DNA of 64,000 nucleotides from Clostridia bacterium. Its GTDB lineage: Bacteria > Bacillota > Clostridia > Oscillospirales > CAG-272. The notes below the pieces were generated by a model. That model ran no database searches and was not told the origin of the DNA. It saw nothing but the letters and a program-made list of their open reading frames with translations. Below are positions 35,951-43,892 of this stretch, piece after piece. The translations under genes and the position numbers were made by a program. Numbering within the stretch: position 1 is the first letter of the stretch; every line of letters starts with the position of its first letter. The stretch lies in assembly GCA_017461365.1 (NCBI GenBank), contig JAFTYG010000047.1, forward strand, positions 1 through 64,000, given 5' to 3'.

Positions 35951-36011
35951 TAATATTTTTTCAATTATCGGCAGTTTTTGCAAGTTTTTTACTTAAAATT
36001 TCATTTACCGC

Positions 36012-36743
36012 CTATTTACGGCGCGACCTTGTCTGACTGTTATAGGTTCCGACGAAGAATATTTTTCTCAGTGAGTCTTTGAGCGGCTTGACTATCGCTA
36101 TTATTATGAGCATCATTCCGAACAAAAAGAGCGAGACGAACGAGCAGCTCGACCACACCACGGGAGACACCACGTCGAAGGTGACGAATATCAAAAGCTC
36201 TATGAGCATGGTCCACGCTCCGAGCGCGATAAGTCCTCCTCCGACGGCATAAAGTCTTCCCTTTTTCAGGTATTTCAAGAGCGCCACCTCAAAGGTAACG
36301 ATAAGTCCGAGCACTGCGGTTATCGGCAAAGCGAAGGTCAGAAACCAATTTCCCTCCACCTGAAAGTTTATATACCACAAAAAGAGCGCGGCGGCGGCAA
36401 AATCACACGCCGTAAAGGTGACGGGCTCGGGCTTTTTGAACCAGAACGGCAATACAAATACAATATATGCGAGCAGTATTCCTCCCGCCACATATCCCGA
36501 CCAGCCGACGCGGTCAAGCCACGTCAGCTCGAACAGAAGCGGTATTGCCATAGCGACGGCGGCTATCACCGTGATGACGAAAAGCACGCCTTTGGGGTTG
36601 AACTCCTCCGAGCTGAATTCCTTTTTGGGGTAGGTATCGATATTTTCGGTTACGGGAAAATCGGGATGATATACTCTCGTTTCGCATATTGGGCAGACCT
36701 TTTGTCCGTCGGAAAGGTGAGCTCCGCATTTTATACAGTACAT
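36012..36743 (-). CDS. Zinc-ribbon membrane protein, seven-helix type
   Basis: A 243-aa protein. Zinc ribbon CIKCG ... CPICE at residues 3-20, then about six or seven hydrophobic helices and a basic tail. The architecture recalls DUF6320-type proteins that accompany acyltransferase-like genes. Its start touches the stop of the upstream esterase/acyltransferase gene (shared base 36743), so the two are coupled and probably work together at the membrane. Confidence 0.8.
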   Translation of the reverse strand: MYCIKCGAHLSDGQKVCPICETRVYHPDFPVTENIDTYPKKEFSSEEFNPKGVLFVITVIAAVAMAIPLLFELTWLDRVGWSGYVAGGILLAYIVFVLPFWFKKPEPVTFTACDFAAAALFLWYINFQVEGNWFLTFALPITAVLGLIVTFEVALLKYLKKGRLYAVGGGLIALGAWTMLIELLIFVTFDVVSPVVWSSCSFVSLFLFGMMLIIIAIVKPLKDSLRKIFFVGTYNSQTRSRRK

Positions 36744-38971
36744 TATTTTCCTCCTCTCGTGTTGCTTTCGACCACGGCGTCGAGCTCTATCTCACGAAAC
36801 ACCTTATGCATCTCATATTCGAGGACCGGCTCGCTTACGTTTCTTATGATGTTGAGGTACAGCTTTCCTTTATAGGTCACCGCCGAGGTATTATACGGCG
36901 CGGTCGACTGTACGCCGATGACGAAATCCATACGGTCTATCCTTTTGTCAAGCTCCTCGGGCAGGCTGACCACTCCGAGGTTTGAAAAGCTGAACGATGA
37001 TTTTCTCTCTCCGACGGCATTGAAGGCGAGGCGCATAACTATATTTTTGATAAACAGCGGTGTTATGCGGTTGATGACGGGCTTTTCGTTTCCCACGTTG
37101 GTAGCTATCATTGCCGCCATATTCTTCTCGGTGATCTCAAGGCTCATCTGCTTTGAGATTATTCCGCAGATCTCGTCAAAGGTATAATCTCCGAGCGCGG
37201 GATCTATACCCGGGCAGGCATAGAGCATAAAGTTACGCAGTGTGCTCGACGGAAAGATCTTACGCAGATTTACGGGTACAAGTATTTTTATGGGCTTTTG
37301 CTTTTTTCTGTCAGGGATACGTCTCTCCTGTATCCTTAGCGTTGCGACCGTCAGCACGGCGACAAGGTAGGCGGTGACTGTTACGCCCCTTTTTTTGGCT
37401 TCCCTATGCACCGTATCGGCGTCAAGGATAAAGGTGGTATTCGTTTTAAAGCCGTCGGCTTCGCGCTTGCCCTTTATCTTAAAGCAATCGGTATTTTGTC
37501 TCGACGCTTTCTTTGGCCCTGCGTACTTAAAGAAGCTGTCCTCGAGCTCCTTTTTCGAGGGATTTTCAAGTCGGTCGAGTATTCCGTTTCCCGTGGGGAC
37601 TCTGACGTTTTCCTTTTGATAAAGGTATTCAGCAAGGAGTGTCTTTAAGAACACGAGCGCTCCGTTTCCGTCGGTGACGGCATGAAAGAATTCTATGGCA
37701 AGTCTCTTTTTATACACGATCACACGGAAAGCGCATTTTCTTATATCGTCAAATGGCATTCTTGCAAGCGGATAGGGCTTTTCGTCGATTATTTTCGGGG
37801 CTTTTGGTATCTCCTCGAGGTAGTACCAGAAAACTCCCGTTTTTATTCTTACGGCGATAGAAGGAAATCTTCTGACGGTGACGTCGAGCGCGGCGGCAAG
37901 GCTTTGCATATCAATATCCTCGGAAAAGGTAGCGGAGAGACGGAACACGTTATTCCAATTTCTCTTTCTCGATGCGGGGAATATTTTTGCCGCGTTATCA
38001 AGCAGGAGCCAACGGAGCTTTTTCTGGCTCGGTATCTTTTCTTTGAGGAATTTTCCTATTTTTTCGAGGTCGGAGCGGTTCTCCTTCAGCCCGTACAGTA
38101 CGTATCCGTGCCACATTCCCGAAGCGACGACAAGTCGGCTCTCCGCGCCCGAGGCTATAAGCTTTTCGTGCATCAGTACGGCGTCGTCGAGCATTATCTC
38201 GTCTCCTCCGACGAATATGAGTGACGGGGGCATTCCCTTTGTCTTTCCGAAGAGCGGAGACATTCTCGGATCGCGCTTTATTTCTCTGTCGGCATCGGCG
38301 TCGGGATTTTCGATAGGCTCTGCGCGCCCTATATCGGCGCTTTCAGTACCGTAAACGTAAAGGTCGGCGTAAAATTTAAGCCTCTGCTTTGTCATTGACG
38401 GATCAGCCTTTTCGTTTTTTTCGTAGGACGCTCCCGAGGCGGTAAGGTCTGTCCACGGAGATATAGCTATGATGCCTGCGGGCAACGTTCTTCCCTTTTC
38501 CGCGAGCTTCTGACAGAGCGAATAGCAAAGTCCGCCTCCCGCGCTTTCTCCGCAGAGTATCATCTGCGACGGATCGTAGCCTGCGGATATGAGGTATCCG
38601 TAAGCATCCGTAGCGTCGTCGAGAGCGGTGGGAAAGGTATGCTCAGGCGCGAGTCTGTATTCGGGACAAAGGACGCGGATGCCGAAGCGCGCCGCAAGCA
38701 CTGTTCCGAAGCCTTTGGCGTAATTGAGGTTGCCCGACGTATATCCTCCTCCGTGAAGGTAGAGAATGACGCCTCCCGAGAGCTCGTTTTTCGGGGTGAT
38801 CATCGCCGCGGTGAAGTCACCTACGGTGATCGTCTCGCTTGTAACATCGTTTTTATAGGAGCGCGCCATAAATCTACCCAGCGTATCCTGTCTTTTACGC
38901 ATGGACTCAAGAGTTGAACTTGACATCATAGGCTTCATAAGCCTTAGCTGCGAACGCAAAAATTTTTTCAT
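36743..38971 (-). CDS. Fusion of HSL-type esterase and condensation/acyltransferase-like domain
   Basis: A 742-aa protein. Residues ~1-310: alpha/beta hydrolase of the hormone-sensitive-lipase family with oxyanion HGGGY, nucleophile GESAGG, acid in GGDEIMLDD and His in MWHGYVLY. Residues ~330-742: an acyl/alcohol O-acyltransferase or condensation-like domain with the HxxxDG-type motif HAVTDGNG and the later SFSNLGVV segment. One chain could hydrolyse an ester and transfer the acyl group to an alcohol or lipid. No signal peptide. It is followed in overlap by a zinc-ribbon membrane protein. Promoter at 39001-39029. Confidence 0.85.
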   Translation of the reverse strand: MKKFLRSQLRLMKPMMSSSTLESMRKRQDTLGRFMARSYKNDVTSETITVGDFTAAMITPKNELSGGVILYLHGGGYTSGNLNYAKGFGTVLAARFGIRVLCPEYRLAPEHTFPTALDDATDAYGYLISAGYDPSQMILCGESAGGGLCYSLCQKLAEKGRTLPAGIIAISPWTDLTASGASYEKNEKADPSMTKQRLKFYADLYVYGTESADIGRAEPIENPDADADREIKRDPRMSPLFGKTKGMPPSLIFVGGDEIMLDDAVLMHEKLIASGAESRLVVASGMWHGYVLYGLKENRSDLEKIGKFLKEKIPSQKKLRWLLLDNAAKIFPASRKRNWNNVFRLSATFSEDIDMQSLAAALDVTVRRFPSIAVRIKTGVFWYYLEEIPKAPKIIDEKPYPLARMPFDDIRKCAFRVIVYKKRLAIEFFHAVTDGNGALVFLKTLLAEYLYQKENVRVPTGNGILDRLENPSKKELEDSFFKYAGPKKASRQNTDCFKIKGKREADGFKTNTTFILDADTVHREAKKRGVTVTAYLVAVLTVATLRIQERRIPDRKKQKPIKILVPVNLRKIFPSSTLRNFMLYACPGIDPALGDYTFDEICGIISKQMSLEITEKNMAAMIATNVGNEKPVINRITPLFIKNIVMRLAFNAVGERKSSFSFSNLGVVSLPEELDKRIDRMDFVIGVQSTAPYNTSAVTYKGKLYLNIIRNVSEPVLEYEMHKVFREIELDAVVESNTRGGK

Positions 38972-39000
38972 AGCCGTCTCCTTTCTGTTTTTTCAGCTCC

Positions 39001-39029
39001 ATTATACCACATCGAAAAGGTTTTGTCAA
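39001..39029 (-). promoter_or_regulatory. Promoter of the esterase/acyltransferase operon
   Basis: Minus-strand TTGACA (39024-39029), 17 bases, TATAAT (39001-39006): full consensus, about 30 bases before the coding start. Confidence 0.75.
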
Positions 39030-39111
39030 TTCAATGACGGATAAAGTAAACGATACCGGGACAAATTGAAATTTGTCGGGATGTTCAAATCATTGTTTGA
39101 ACACAAACCAC

Positions 39112-39147
39112 AAAAAAAACGGTGCTGCTTTTTTCAAGTAGCACCGT
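39112..39147 (-). terminator. Terminator of the HPr-like gene
   Basis: Minus strand ACGGTGCTAC / GCAGCACCGT arms followed by eight T. Confidence 0.85.
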
Positions 39148-39153
39148 CTCAGT

Positions 39154-39399
39154 TTATTCTTTTATAAATTTTTCGAATTCGTAATAGTAGTCGTTATCCA
39201 TTACAAGCAGAAGATCGTCCCAATTGAGTTTCTTTGCAAGAATAACTCCAAGCAGGCTCTTTGCGTTTACCGCAAACTTTGTTCCGCTCTGAAGCGTTAT
39301 CCTTCCCTGCAATTTCGTTGAGATAGCAACAAGCTTTTTGACATCTTCCATTGTATCGATCTCAACTCTGTACACGTATTTCTTTTCGTTAGCTATCAT
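39154..39399 (-). CDS. HPr-like protein lacking the active-site histidine
   Basis: An 81-aa protein with an HPr/PTS phosphocarrier fold pattern. The regulatory-Ser segment VNAKSLLGVILAKK matches the HPr Ser46 region (AKSxxGVM). The N-terminal half has no His at the position of the phosphorylatable His15 (EIDTMEDVKKLVA). It could be a Crh-like regulatory paralogue or a structural use of the fold. The start at 39399 has AAAGGA at a proper distance; upstream Met codons are too close to it or lack a site. Monocistronic. Confidence 0.75.
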   Translation of the reverse strand: MIANEKKYVYRVEIDTMEDVKKLVAISTKLQGRITLQSGTKFAVNAKSLLGVILAKKLNWDDLLLVMDNDYYYEFEKFIKE

Positions 39400-39556
39400 C
39401 TTGATCATTCCTTTCTTCAACCAGGTATTTACCGATTTTTTCCTCGGCACTATTATTTTACAGGTATAATATTACAATATTATGAACAAATATTTAATTT
39501 CTTGTAAAATTGCACAATTTGCAACAGCTCCAAATGTGCAACATCACCAAAGGTAA

Positions 39557-40336
39557 TTATTTTCCCTTATGAGCGTCCTTTTTCTTTTCGTGTTTGCCCT
39601 TTCCCGTTTTCTTTTGTATATACATATACACCAAATATCCCATTCCGCTGAGCACTCCCGTGATGATAAAGAACCACAGCGCGCTCATCCATTCCCTCTC
39701 TCCCATGGCGTCGCCGCTGAGGGTAGACATTATTATAGAGGGAAATCGGCAGGTGGCAGTTATCAGCACGTAAAGCGGTATGCTCATCTCGGTGAGTCCT
39801 ATTATATACGTCAGAAGATCCTTTGGGGTACCCGGTATAAGAAAGAGCAGCGCGAGAAAGATATTTCTCTTTTTTGGATCGCCGAGCACGGGCATTGAAT
39901 CGAGCTTTTCACGCGGATAAAACGCCTCGATGAGCTTTCTGCCGAAGCGTCTTGCAAGCCAGATGGCGATAATACTTCCTATGGTAATTCCGACTGTACA
40001 GAGCACAGCGCCCCACCACGCTCCGAAGGCGTAGCCCGCCGCGACCTCGACGACCTCCCCCGGGATAAAGGCTATGATGACCTGCACGATACATATTGCA
40101 ACCATTATTACAGCGCTGAGAAAGTGATGCCTGTCTATCAGGTCTCTGAGAACGTTTCCGTTTTCGTACTCCGCGCTGAGCTTATTCAATACTATAATAC
40201 CCGCTACCGACAGCACGCACATAAGCACGGACACGATCGACAGGGTTATTCCCGCGCGTCTTTTCGAATAGTGTCCTCTGTCCTCTATCTCTTTATCAGC
40301 GAATATCTTTTTTACTCGTTCCCGTTTTTTTCCCAA
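39557..40336 (-). CDS. TVP38/TMEM64 (DedA-like) membrane protein, TTG start
   Basis: A 259-aa protein with a cytoplasmic basic N-terminus, five or six helices and the SNARE-assoc core (FIPGEVVEVAAGYAFGAWWG, GSIIAIWLARRFG, LLFLIPGTPKDLLTYIIG). DedA/TVP38 proteins are lipid-scrambling or flippase-like. The tail is Lys/His-rich. The start is set at TTG 40336, with GGAGG at 40346-40350, because the ATG 27 codons upstream lies next to the putative promoter region and has no ribosome site. Confidence 0.85.
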   Translation of the reverse strand: MGKKRERVKKIFADKEIEDRGHYSKRRAGITLSIVSVLMCVLSVAGIIVLNKLSAEYENGNVLRDLIDRHHFLSAVIMVAICIVQVIIAFIPGEVVEVAAGYAFGAWWGAVLCTVGITIGSIIAIWLARRFGRKLIEAFYPREKLDSMPVLGDPKKRNIFLALLFLIPGTPKDLLTYIIGLTEMSIPLYVLITATCRFPSIIMSTLSGDAMGEREWMSALWFFIITGVLSGMGYLVYMYIQKKTGKGKHEKKKDAHKGK

Positions 40337-40508
40337 TCCTCTTATCCTCCGATGGCGACCGCACTCCTTGACGGTTACACTACATATTATAATACCACAA
40401 TTTTCTTGTCTTTGCAAAGGGTTTCGAAAAAAATTTATATAAATTTTTCAGTATTTCATTCAAAATTCACATAAATGTGACAAAGTTCAAATATTTTTCA
40501 CAGAGCTA

Positions 40509-40537
40509 TTGACAAAGCGTCGGTATTGTGCTAAAAT
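40509..40537 (+). promoter_or_regulatory. Promoter of the glycine-riboswitch transcript
   Basis: TTGACA (40509-40514), spacer 17, TAAAAT (40532-40537). Confidence 0.7.
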
Positions 40538-40579
40538 GATTGTATATTCTGTTGATGTTATCGGAATTTTTTTAAAGAC

Positions 40580-40690
40580 CGATAGCGGAGGAGCTTTGGA
40601 GAACCCCGCATAGAGGCGGGTGCCGAAGGTGCAAGGTGTCGTTCTGCGGCATCGAATCTCTCAGGCAAAAGGACAAAGCATTTGATGTAT
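40580..40690 (+). promoter_or_regulatory. Glycine riboswitch, apparently a single aptamer
   Basis: The gcvT-type motif is clear: TTTGGAGAACCCCGC ... GCGGGTGCCGAAGGTGCAAGG ... AATCTCTCAGGCAAAAGGACAAAGC. Only one aptamer is seen, with a small stem ATCGG..CCGAT just upstream that may act as a ghost-aptamer partner. It precedes a terminator and a glycine/alanine symporter. Confidence 0.92.
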
Positions 40691-40729
40691 TTACGTAAAA
40701 ATAATTATATCAATATGTTTTACCCTGTG

Positions 40730-40765
40730 CCGCTGAGACGATCAGCGGTTTTTCTATTTTTTTAT
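40730..40765 (+). terminator. Riboswitch expression-platform terminator
   Basis: CCGCTGA (40730-40736), loop GACGA, TCAGCGG (40742-40748), then a long T-run. Glycine binding would open or close this stem. Confidence 0.8.
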
Positions 40766-40789
40766 TTTATTTTTTAAGGAGGAATTCTT

Positions 40790-42265
40790 ATGGAATTCAT
40801 CGCAAAGGTGCAGGAAGCACTTTTACCAATTGTGGTCGAGATAAACGGCTATCTGTCCGACTACATTCTTTTCTTTCTTCTCGTGGGAATAGGTATCTTC
40901 TACACCATCCGTACGCGTTTCGTTCAGGTACGCTGCTTCGGTGAGGGTATGAAGAAGGTCTTTGGCGGTCTGTCGCTTCGCGGCGGAAAGCAGAAGGGCG
41001 GTCTTTCCTCGTTCCAGGCGCTTGCTACGGCTATCGCGGCTCAGGTCGGTATGGGTAACATCATCGGCGCTTGCGGCGCGATACTCATCGGCGGCCCCGG
41101 CGCTATCTTCTGGATGTGGCTTATCGCGTTCTTCGGCATGGCTACCATCTATTCCGAGGCTGTTCTCGCTCAGCAGACTAAGGTCGTTCAGAAGGACGGC
41201 TCGGTTCTCGGCGGACCTGTTTACTACATAAAGAAGGCGTTTAACAATACCTTCGGTAAGATACTTGCCGCTTTCTTTGCTATCGCTATTACTCTCGCTC
41301 TCGGATTTATGGGAGCCATGGTTCAGTCCAACTCTATCTCCGAGGCGCTCAACACAGCGTCGAACGGCTACGTTCCCACATGGGTTATCGGTCTTGTTCT
41401 CGCGGCTATCTGCGCGTTCATCTTCATCGGCGGTATTCAGCGTATCGCGTCTGTTGCTGAAAAGATCGTTCCTATTATGGCCGTAGGCTATCTCATCATC
41501 GGTGTTATTATTCTCTGCATCAACATCAAGTACGTTCCCGCAACCTTCGGAATGATCTTCAAGTACGCGTTCGTTCCCCACGCTCTTCTCGGCGGCGCTG
41601 TCGGCGCGGCTATCAAGGCGGCTATCTCTCAGGGCGTCAAGCGCGGTCTGTTCTCGAATGAGGCTGGTATGGGTTCTACGCCTCATGCTCACGCTCAGGC
41701 TAAGGTCGAGACTCCCCACGAGCAAGGCGTTGTTGCTATGATCGGTGTATTTATAGACACATTCGTAGTTCTCACAATCACGGCTCTCGTTGTTATCTCC
41801 ACGCTCTACACGGGCAACGGTCCTCTCGCAACGGCAGAGGGTATTGCGGCGAACGGTCTGAGCGGTCTGCTTACAAAGGCAAACCTTATGCAGACAGCTG
41901 TTGGTACCGCTCTTGGAAGTCAGATGGCGGGTAACATCATTGTTGCCGTATGTCTTACCTTCTTTGCGTTCACGACCATCATCGGTTGGAACTTCTTCGG
42001 CAAGCAGAACGTTCAGTATCTCTTCGGTGAAAAGAAGAGCAAGGTTGCCGTTATAGTTTACTCGGTTCTTGCTATCATCTTTATCTTCCTCGGCTCGCTT
42101 CTCAAGAACGACCTCGTTTGGGAGCTTACGGATATGTTCAACAATCTAATGGTTATCCCCAACGTATTGGCTCTTGCGTTCCTCTCGAAGTACGTCGTTG
42201 AGGAAACGAGAGCGGCAAGCGCTCGCAAGAAAGCGAAAAAGGCTGAAAAGGCTCAGGTAAAGTAA
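40790..42265 (+). CDS. Glycine/alanine:sodium symporter (AGCS) under glycine riboswitch
   Basis: A 491-aa multi-spanning transporter. AGCS motifs: AQVGMGNIIGACGAILIGGPGAIFWMW, GGPVYYI and KRGLFSNEAGMGSTPHAHA. The glycine riboswitch directly upstream makes glycine the probable substrate, either for uptake when glycine is low or for export when in excess, depending on the riboswitch sign. AAGGAGGAA before the ATG. The C-terminal tail is Lys/Ala-rich. A paralogue lies at 29381-30829. Confidence 0.95.
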   Translation: MEFIAKVQEALLPIVVEINGYLSDYILFFLLVGIGIFYTIRTRFVQVRCFGEGMKKVFGGLSLRGGKQKGGLSSFQALATAIAAQVGMGNIIGACGAILIGGPGAIFWMWLIAFFGMATIYSEAVLAQQTKVVQKDGSVLGGPVYYIKKAFNNTFGKILAAFFAIAITLALGFMGAMVQSNSISEALNTASNGYVPTWVIGLVLAAICAFIFIGGIQRIASVAEKIVPIMAVGYLIIGVIILCINIKYVPATFGMIFKYAFVPHALLGGAVGAAIKAAISQGVKRGLFSNEAGMGSTPHAHAQAKVETPHEQGVVAMIGVFIDTFVVLTITALVVISTLYTGNGPLATAEGIAANGLSGLLTKANLMQTAVGTALGSQMAGNIIVAVCLTFFAFTTIIGWNFFGKQNVQYLFGEKKSKVAVIVYSVLAIIFIFLGSLLKNDLVWELTDMFNNLMVIPNVLALAFLSKYVVEETRAASARKKAKKAEKAQVK

Positions 42266-42294
42266 TAAAAAAGTCAAATTTGAATATCGATCAT

Positions 42295-42333
42295 CAAAAA
42301 AGGATGTCTCACTTTTGTGAGGCATCCTTTTTT
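42295..42333. terminator. Bidirectional terminator
   Basis: 17-base arms (42295-42311, 42317-42333) with A- and T-runs at either end, between convergent genes. Confidence 0.88.
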
Positions 42334-42339
42334 ACTTAT

Positions 42340-43533
42340 TTACTTAAATTCTTTTGCAAGCTTTTCAAATGCGGGGAGGGCTCCGAGGACGCGCGCTTTA
42401 TCGACGCAGTAGGCGATACGGACGTAGCCCTCGACTCCGAAGTCGTCGCAGGGCACGACGAGTATCTCATGCTTCTTTGCCGCCTCATAAAAATCAAAGG
42501 CGTCTCCCGTGGGGGATTTTACAAAGAGGTAGAAGGCTCCGTCGGGCTTTACGCATTCATATCCGTAGGCGGTCAAGTTATTATAAAGCAGGTCGCGATT
42601 CTCGCGGTATATCTCTATATCGACCTTTGCGTCGATACAGCGCGCGATTACCTGCTGGAAGAGACTCGGCGCGCAGACGTATCCGAGAGATCGTCCCGCT
42701 CCGCAGACGGCAAGGTAGACGTTTTCCCCATCCTCCATCTTTGGCGACACTGCTATATATCCTATTCTCTCGCCCGGCAGAGAGAGCGATTTGGAATAAG
42801 AATAGCAAACGAGGGTATTATCGTAATAATTCATAAGGTAGGGCACGTCTACGCCCGAATAAACGAGCTCACGGTAGGGCTCATCGGCAATAAGATAAAT
42901 CGGCTTGCCGTATTCCTCGGACTTCTTTTTGAGCAAAGCGCAGAGCGCCTTTATTGTTTCTTCGGTATAAACGACTCCCGACGGGTTATTGGGAGAATTA
43001 ACTATCACTGCCTTGGTATGCTCGTTTATTCTGCTCTCAAGGTCTGATACGTCTATTGCGAAGGTCTTTTCCTCGGGTTTACTTATGACCACCTTTGCTC
43101 CCGCGTTCTCGATAAACACCCTATATTCGGTAAAGAAGGGCGCGAAAACTATGACCTCGTCTTGCTTTTCGCTCTCAACAAGGGCTTTGAGCGAAATTGA
43201 CAGAGATGCCGCCGCTCCGCAGGTCATATAGATATGATTTGGTGTAATATCCACACCGAAGCGGCGTACGATGCTATCGGCTATCGTTTTACGCACGCGA
43301 GCATCGCCCTGCGCAGAGGAATATCCGTGAAGAAGCACGGGATCTTCGTGTCCGAGAAGCTCGATTATCGTTTCGTTGACCTCCTTTGGTGCGGGCACGC
43401 TCGGATTTCCGAGGCTGAAATCGAACACCTTATCGGATCCTATCTCGGCGGCGCGTGTTTTACTGTATTCAAAAATTTCTCTTATGATCGAGCGTTTACT
43501 TCCGAGCCCGAACATTTTCTGATCGTATGACAT
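42340..43533 (-). CDS. Class I/II aminotransferase (PLP-dependent)
   Basis: A 397-aa fold-type I enzyme. Opening FDFSLGNPSVPAP, PLP Lys in CYSYSKSLSLPGERIGY, and Asn/Asp/Tyr contacts in NSPNNPSGV and IADEPYRELVY. It resembles the aspartate/tyrosine-type aminotransferases (AspC/YugH-like), probably using 2-oxoglutarate. AGGTGA lies 6 bases before the start at 43533. An unusual ~240-nt leader with long-range pairing lies between the promoter at 43787 and the gene. Confidence 0.9.
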   Translation of the reverse strand: MSYDQKMFGLGSKRSIIREIFEYSKTRAAEIGSDKVFDFSLGNPSVPAPKEVNETIIELLGHEDPVLLHGYSSAQGDARVRKTIADSIVRRFGVDITPNHIYMTCGAAASLSISLKALVESEKQDEVIVFAPFFTEYRVFIENAGAKVVISKPEEKTFAIDVSDLESRINEHTKAVIVNSPNNPSGVVYTEETIKALCALLKKKSEEYGKPIYLIADEPYRELVYSGVDVPYLMNYYDNTLVCYSYSKSLSLPGERIGYIAVSPKMEDGENVYLAVCGAGRSLGYVCAPSLFQQVIARCIDAKVDIEIYRENRDLLYNNLTAYGYECVKPDGAFYLFVKSPTGDAFDFYEAAKKHEILVVPCDDFGVEGYVRIAYCVDKARVLGALPAFEKLAKEFK

Positions 43534-43556
43534 TTTATTCACCTGCAAATATTTTT

Positions 43557-43773
43557 AAGGTAACTGTTCATTCTTCAAATCTAAGTTTATCGAGATGTTT
43601 GATATGTGTAAATACATCCCCAATGAGGACAGTGCAGTAAAGCGACTTCGTCGCAATGATCCTTCGAATGTTTCTTTAGATTTGCTAGGGTTTGTTTTCT
43701 TGTTGTGCCACATTCAAGCGTAGCAATTTTAAATCCAAACGCCCCGACAAACTCCAATTCGAAGTGTTACCCT
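43557..43773 (-). ncRNA. Structured leader or small RNA upstream of the aminotransferase gene
   Basis: The transcript from the consensus promoter at 43787-43815 would begin here. Complementary segments: AGGGTAAC/GTTACCTT at the two ends (43766-43773 with 43557-43564), CTTCGAAT/ATTCGAAG (43757-43764 with 43662-43669), and AAATCTA/TAGATTT (43677-43683 with 43578-43584). The second and third cross each other and would form a pseudoknot or exclude one another. GCGACGAAGTCGC is a local hairpin. No riboswitch class is recognised. Confidence 0.5.
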
Positions 43774-43786
43774 TCAAGATACCGAT

Positions 43787-43815
43787 ATTATAGCACAGTT
43801 CGATTTTTTTGTCAA
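43787..43815 (-). promoter_or_regulatory. Full-consensus promoter of the leader RNA
   Basis: Minus-strand TTGACA (43810-43815), 17-base spacer, TATAAT (43787-43792), 254 bases before the aminotransferase start. Confidence 0.8.
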
Positions 43816-43832
43816 CAAGATCGATATATTTA

Positions 43833-43861
43833 TTGAATTACTTTGTTTTTTGTGTTATAAT
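43833..43861 (+). promoter_or_regulatory. glpK promoter
   Basis: TTGAAT (43833-43838), spacer 17, TATAAT (43856-43861), about 30 bases before glpK. Confidence 0.65.
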
Positions 43862-43892
43862 AAAAGCACAAAGCTACGACACGGAGGCGCTT

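Noticed and set aside
40380-40410. Strong promoter for the DedA/TVP38 gene
   Set aside because: TATAAT is present on the minus strand but the TTGCAA upstream is 20 bases away, outside the usual spacing.
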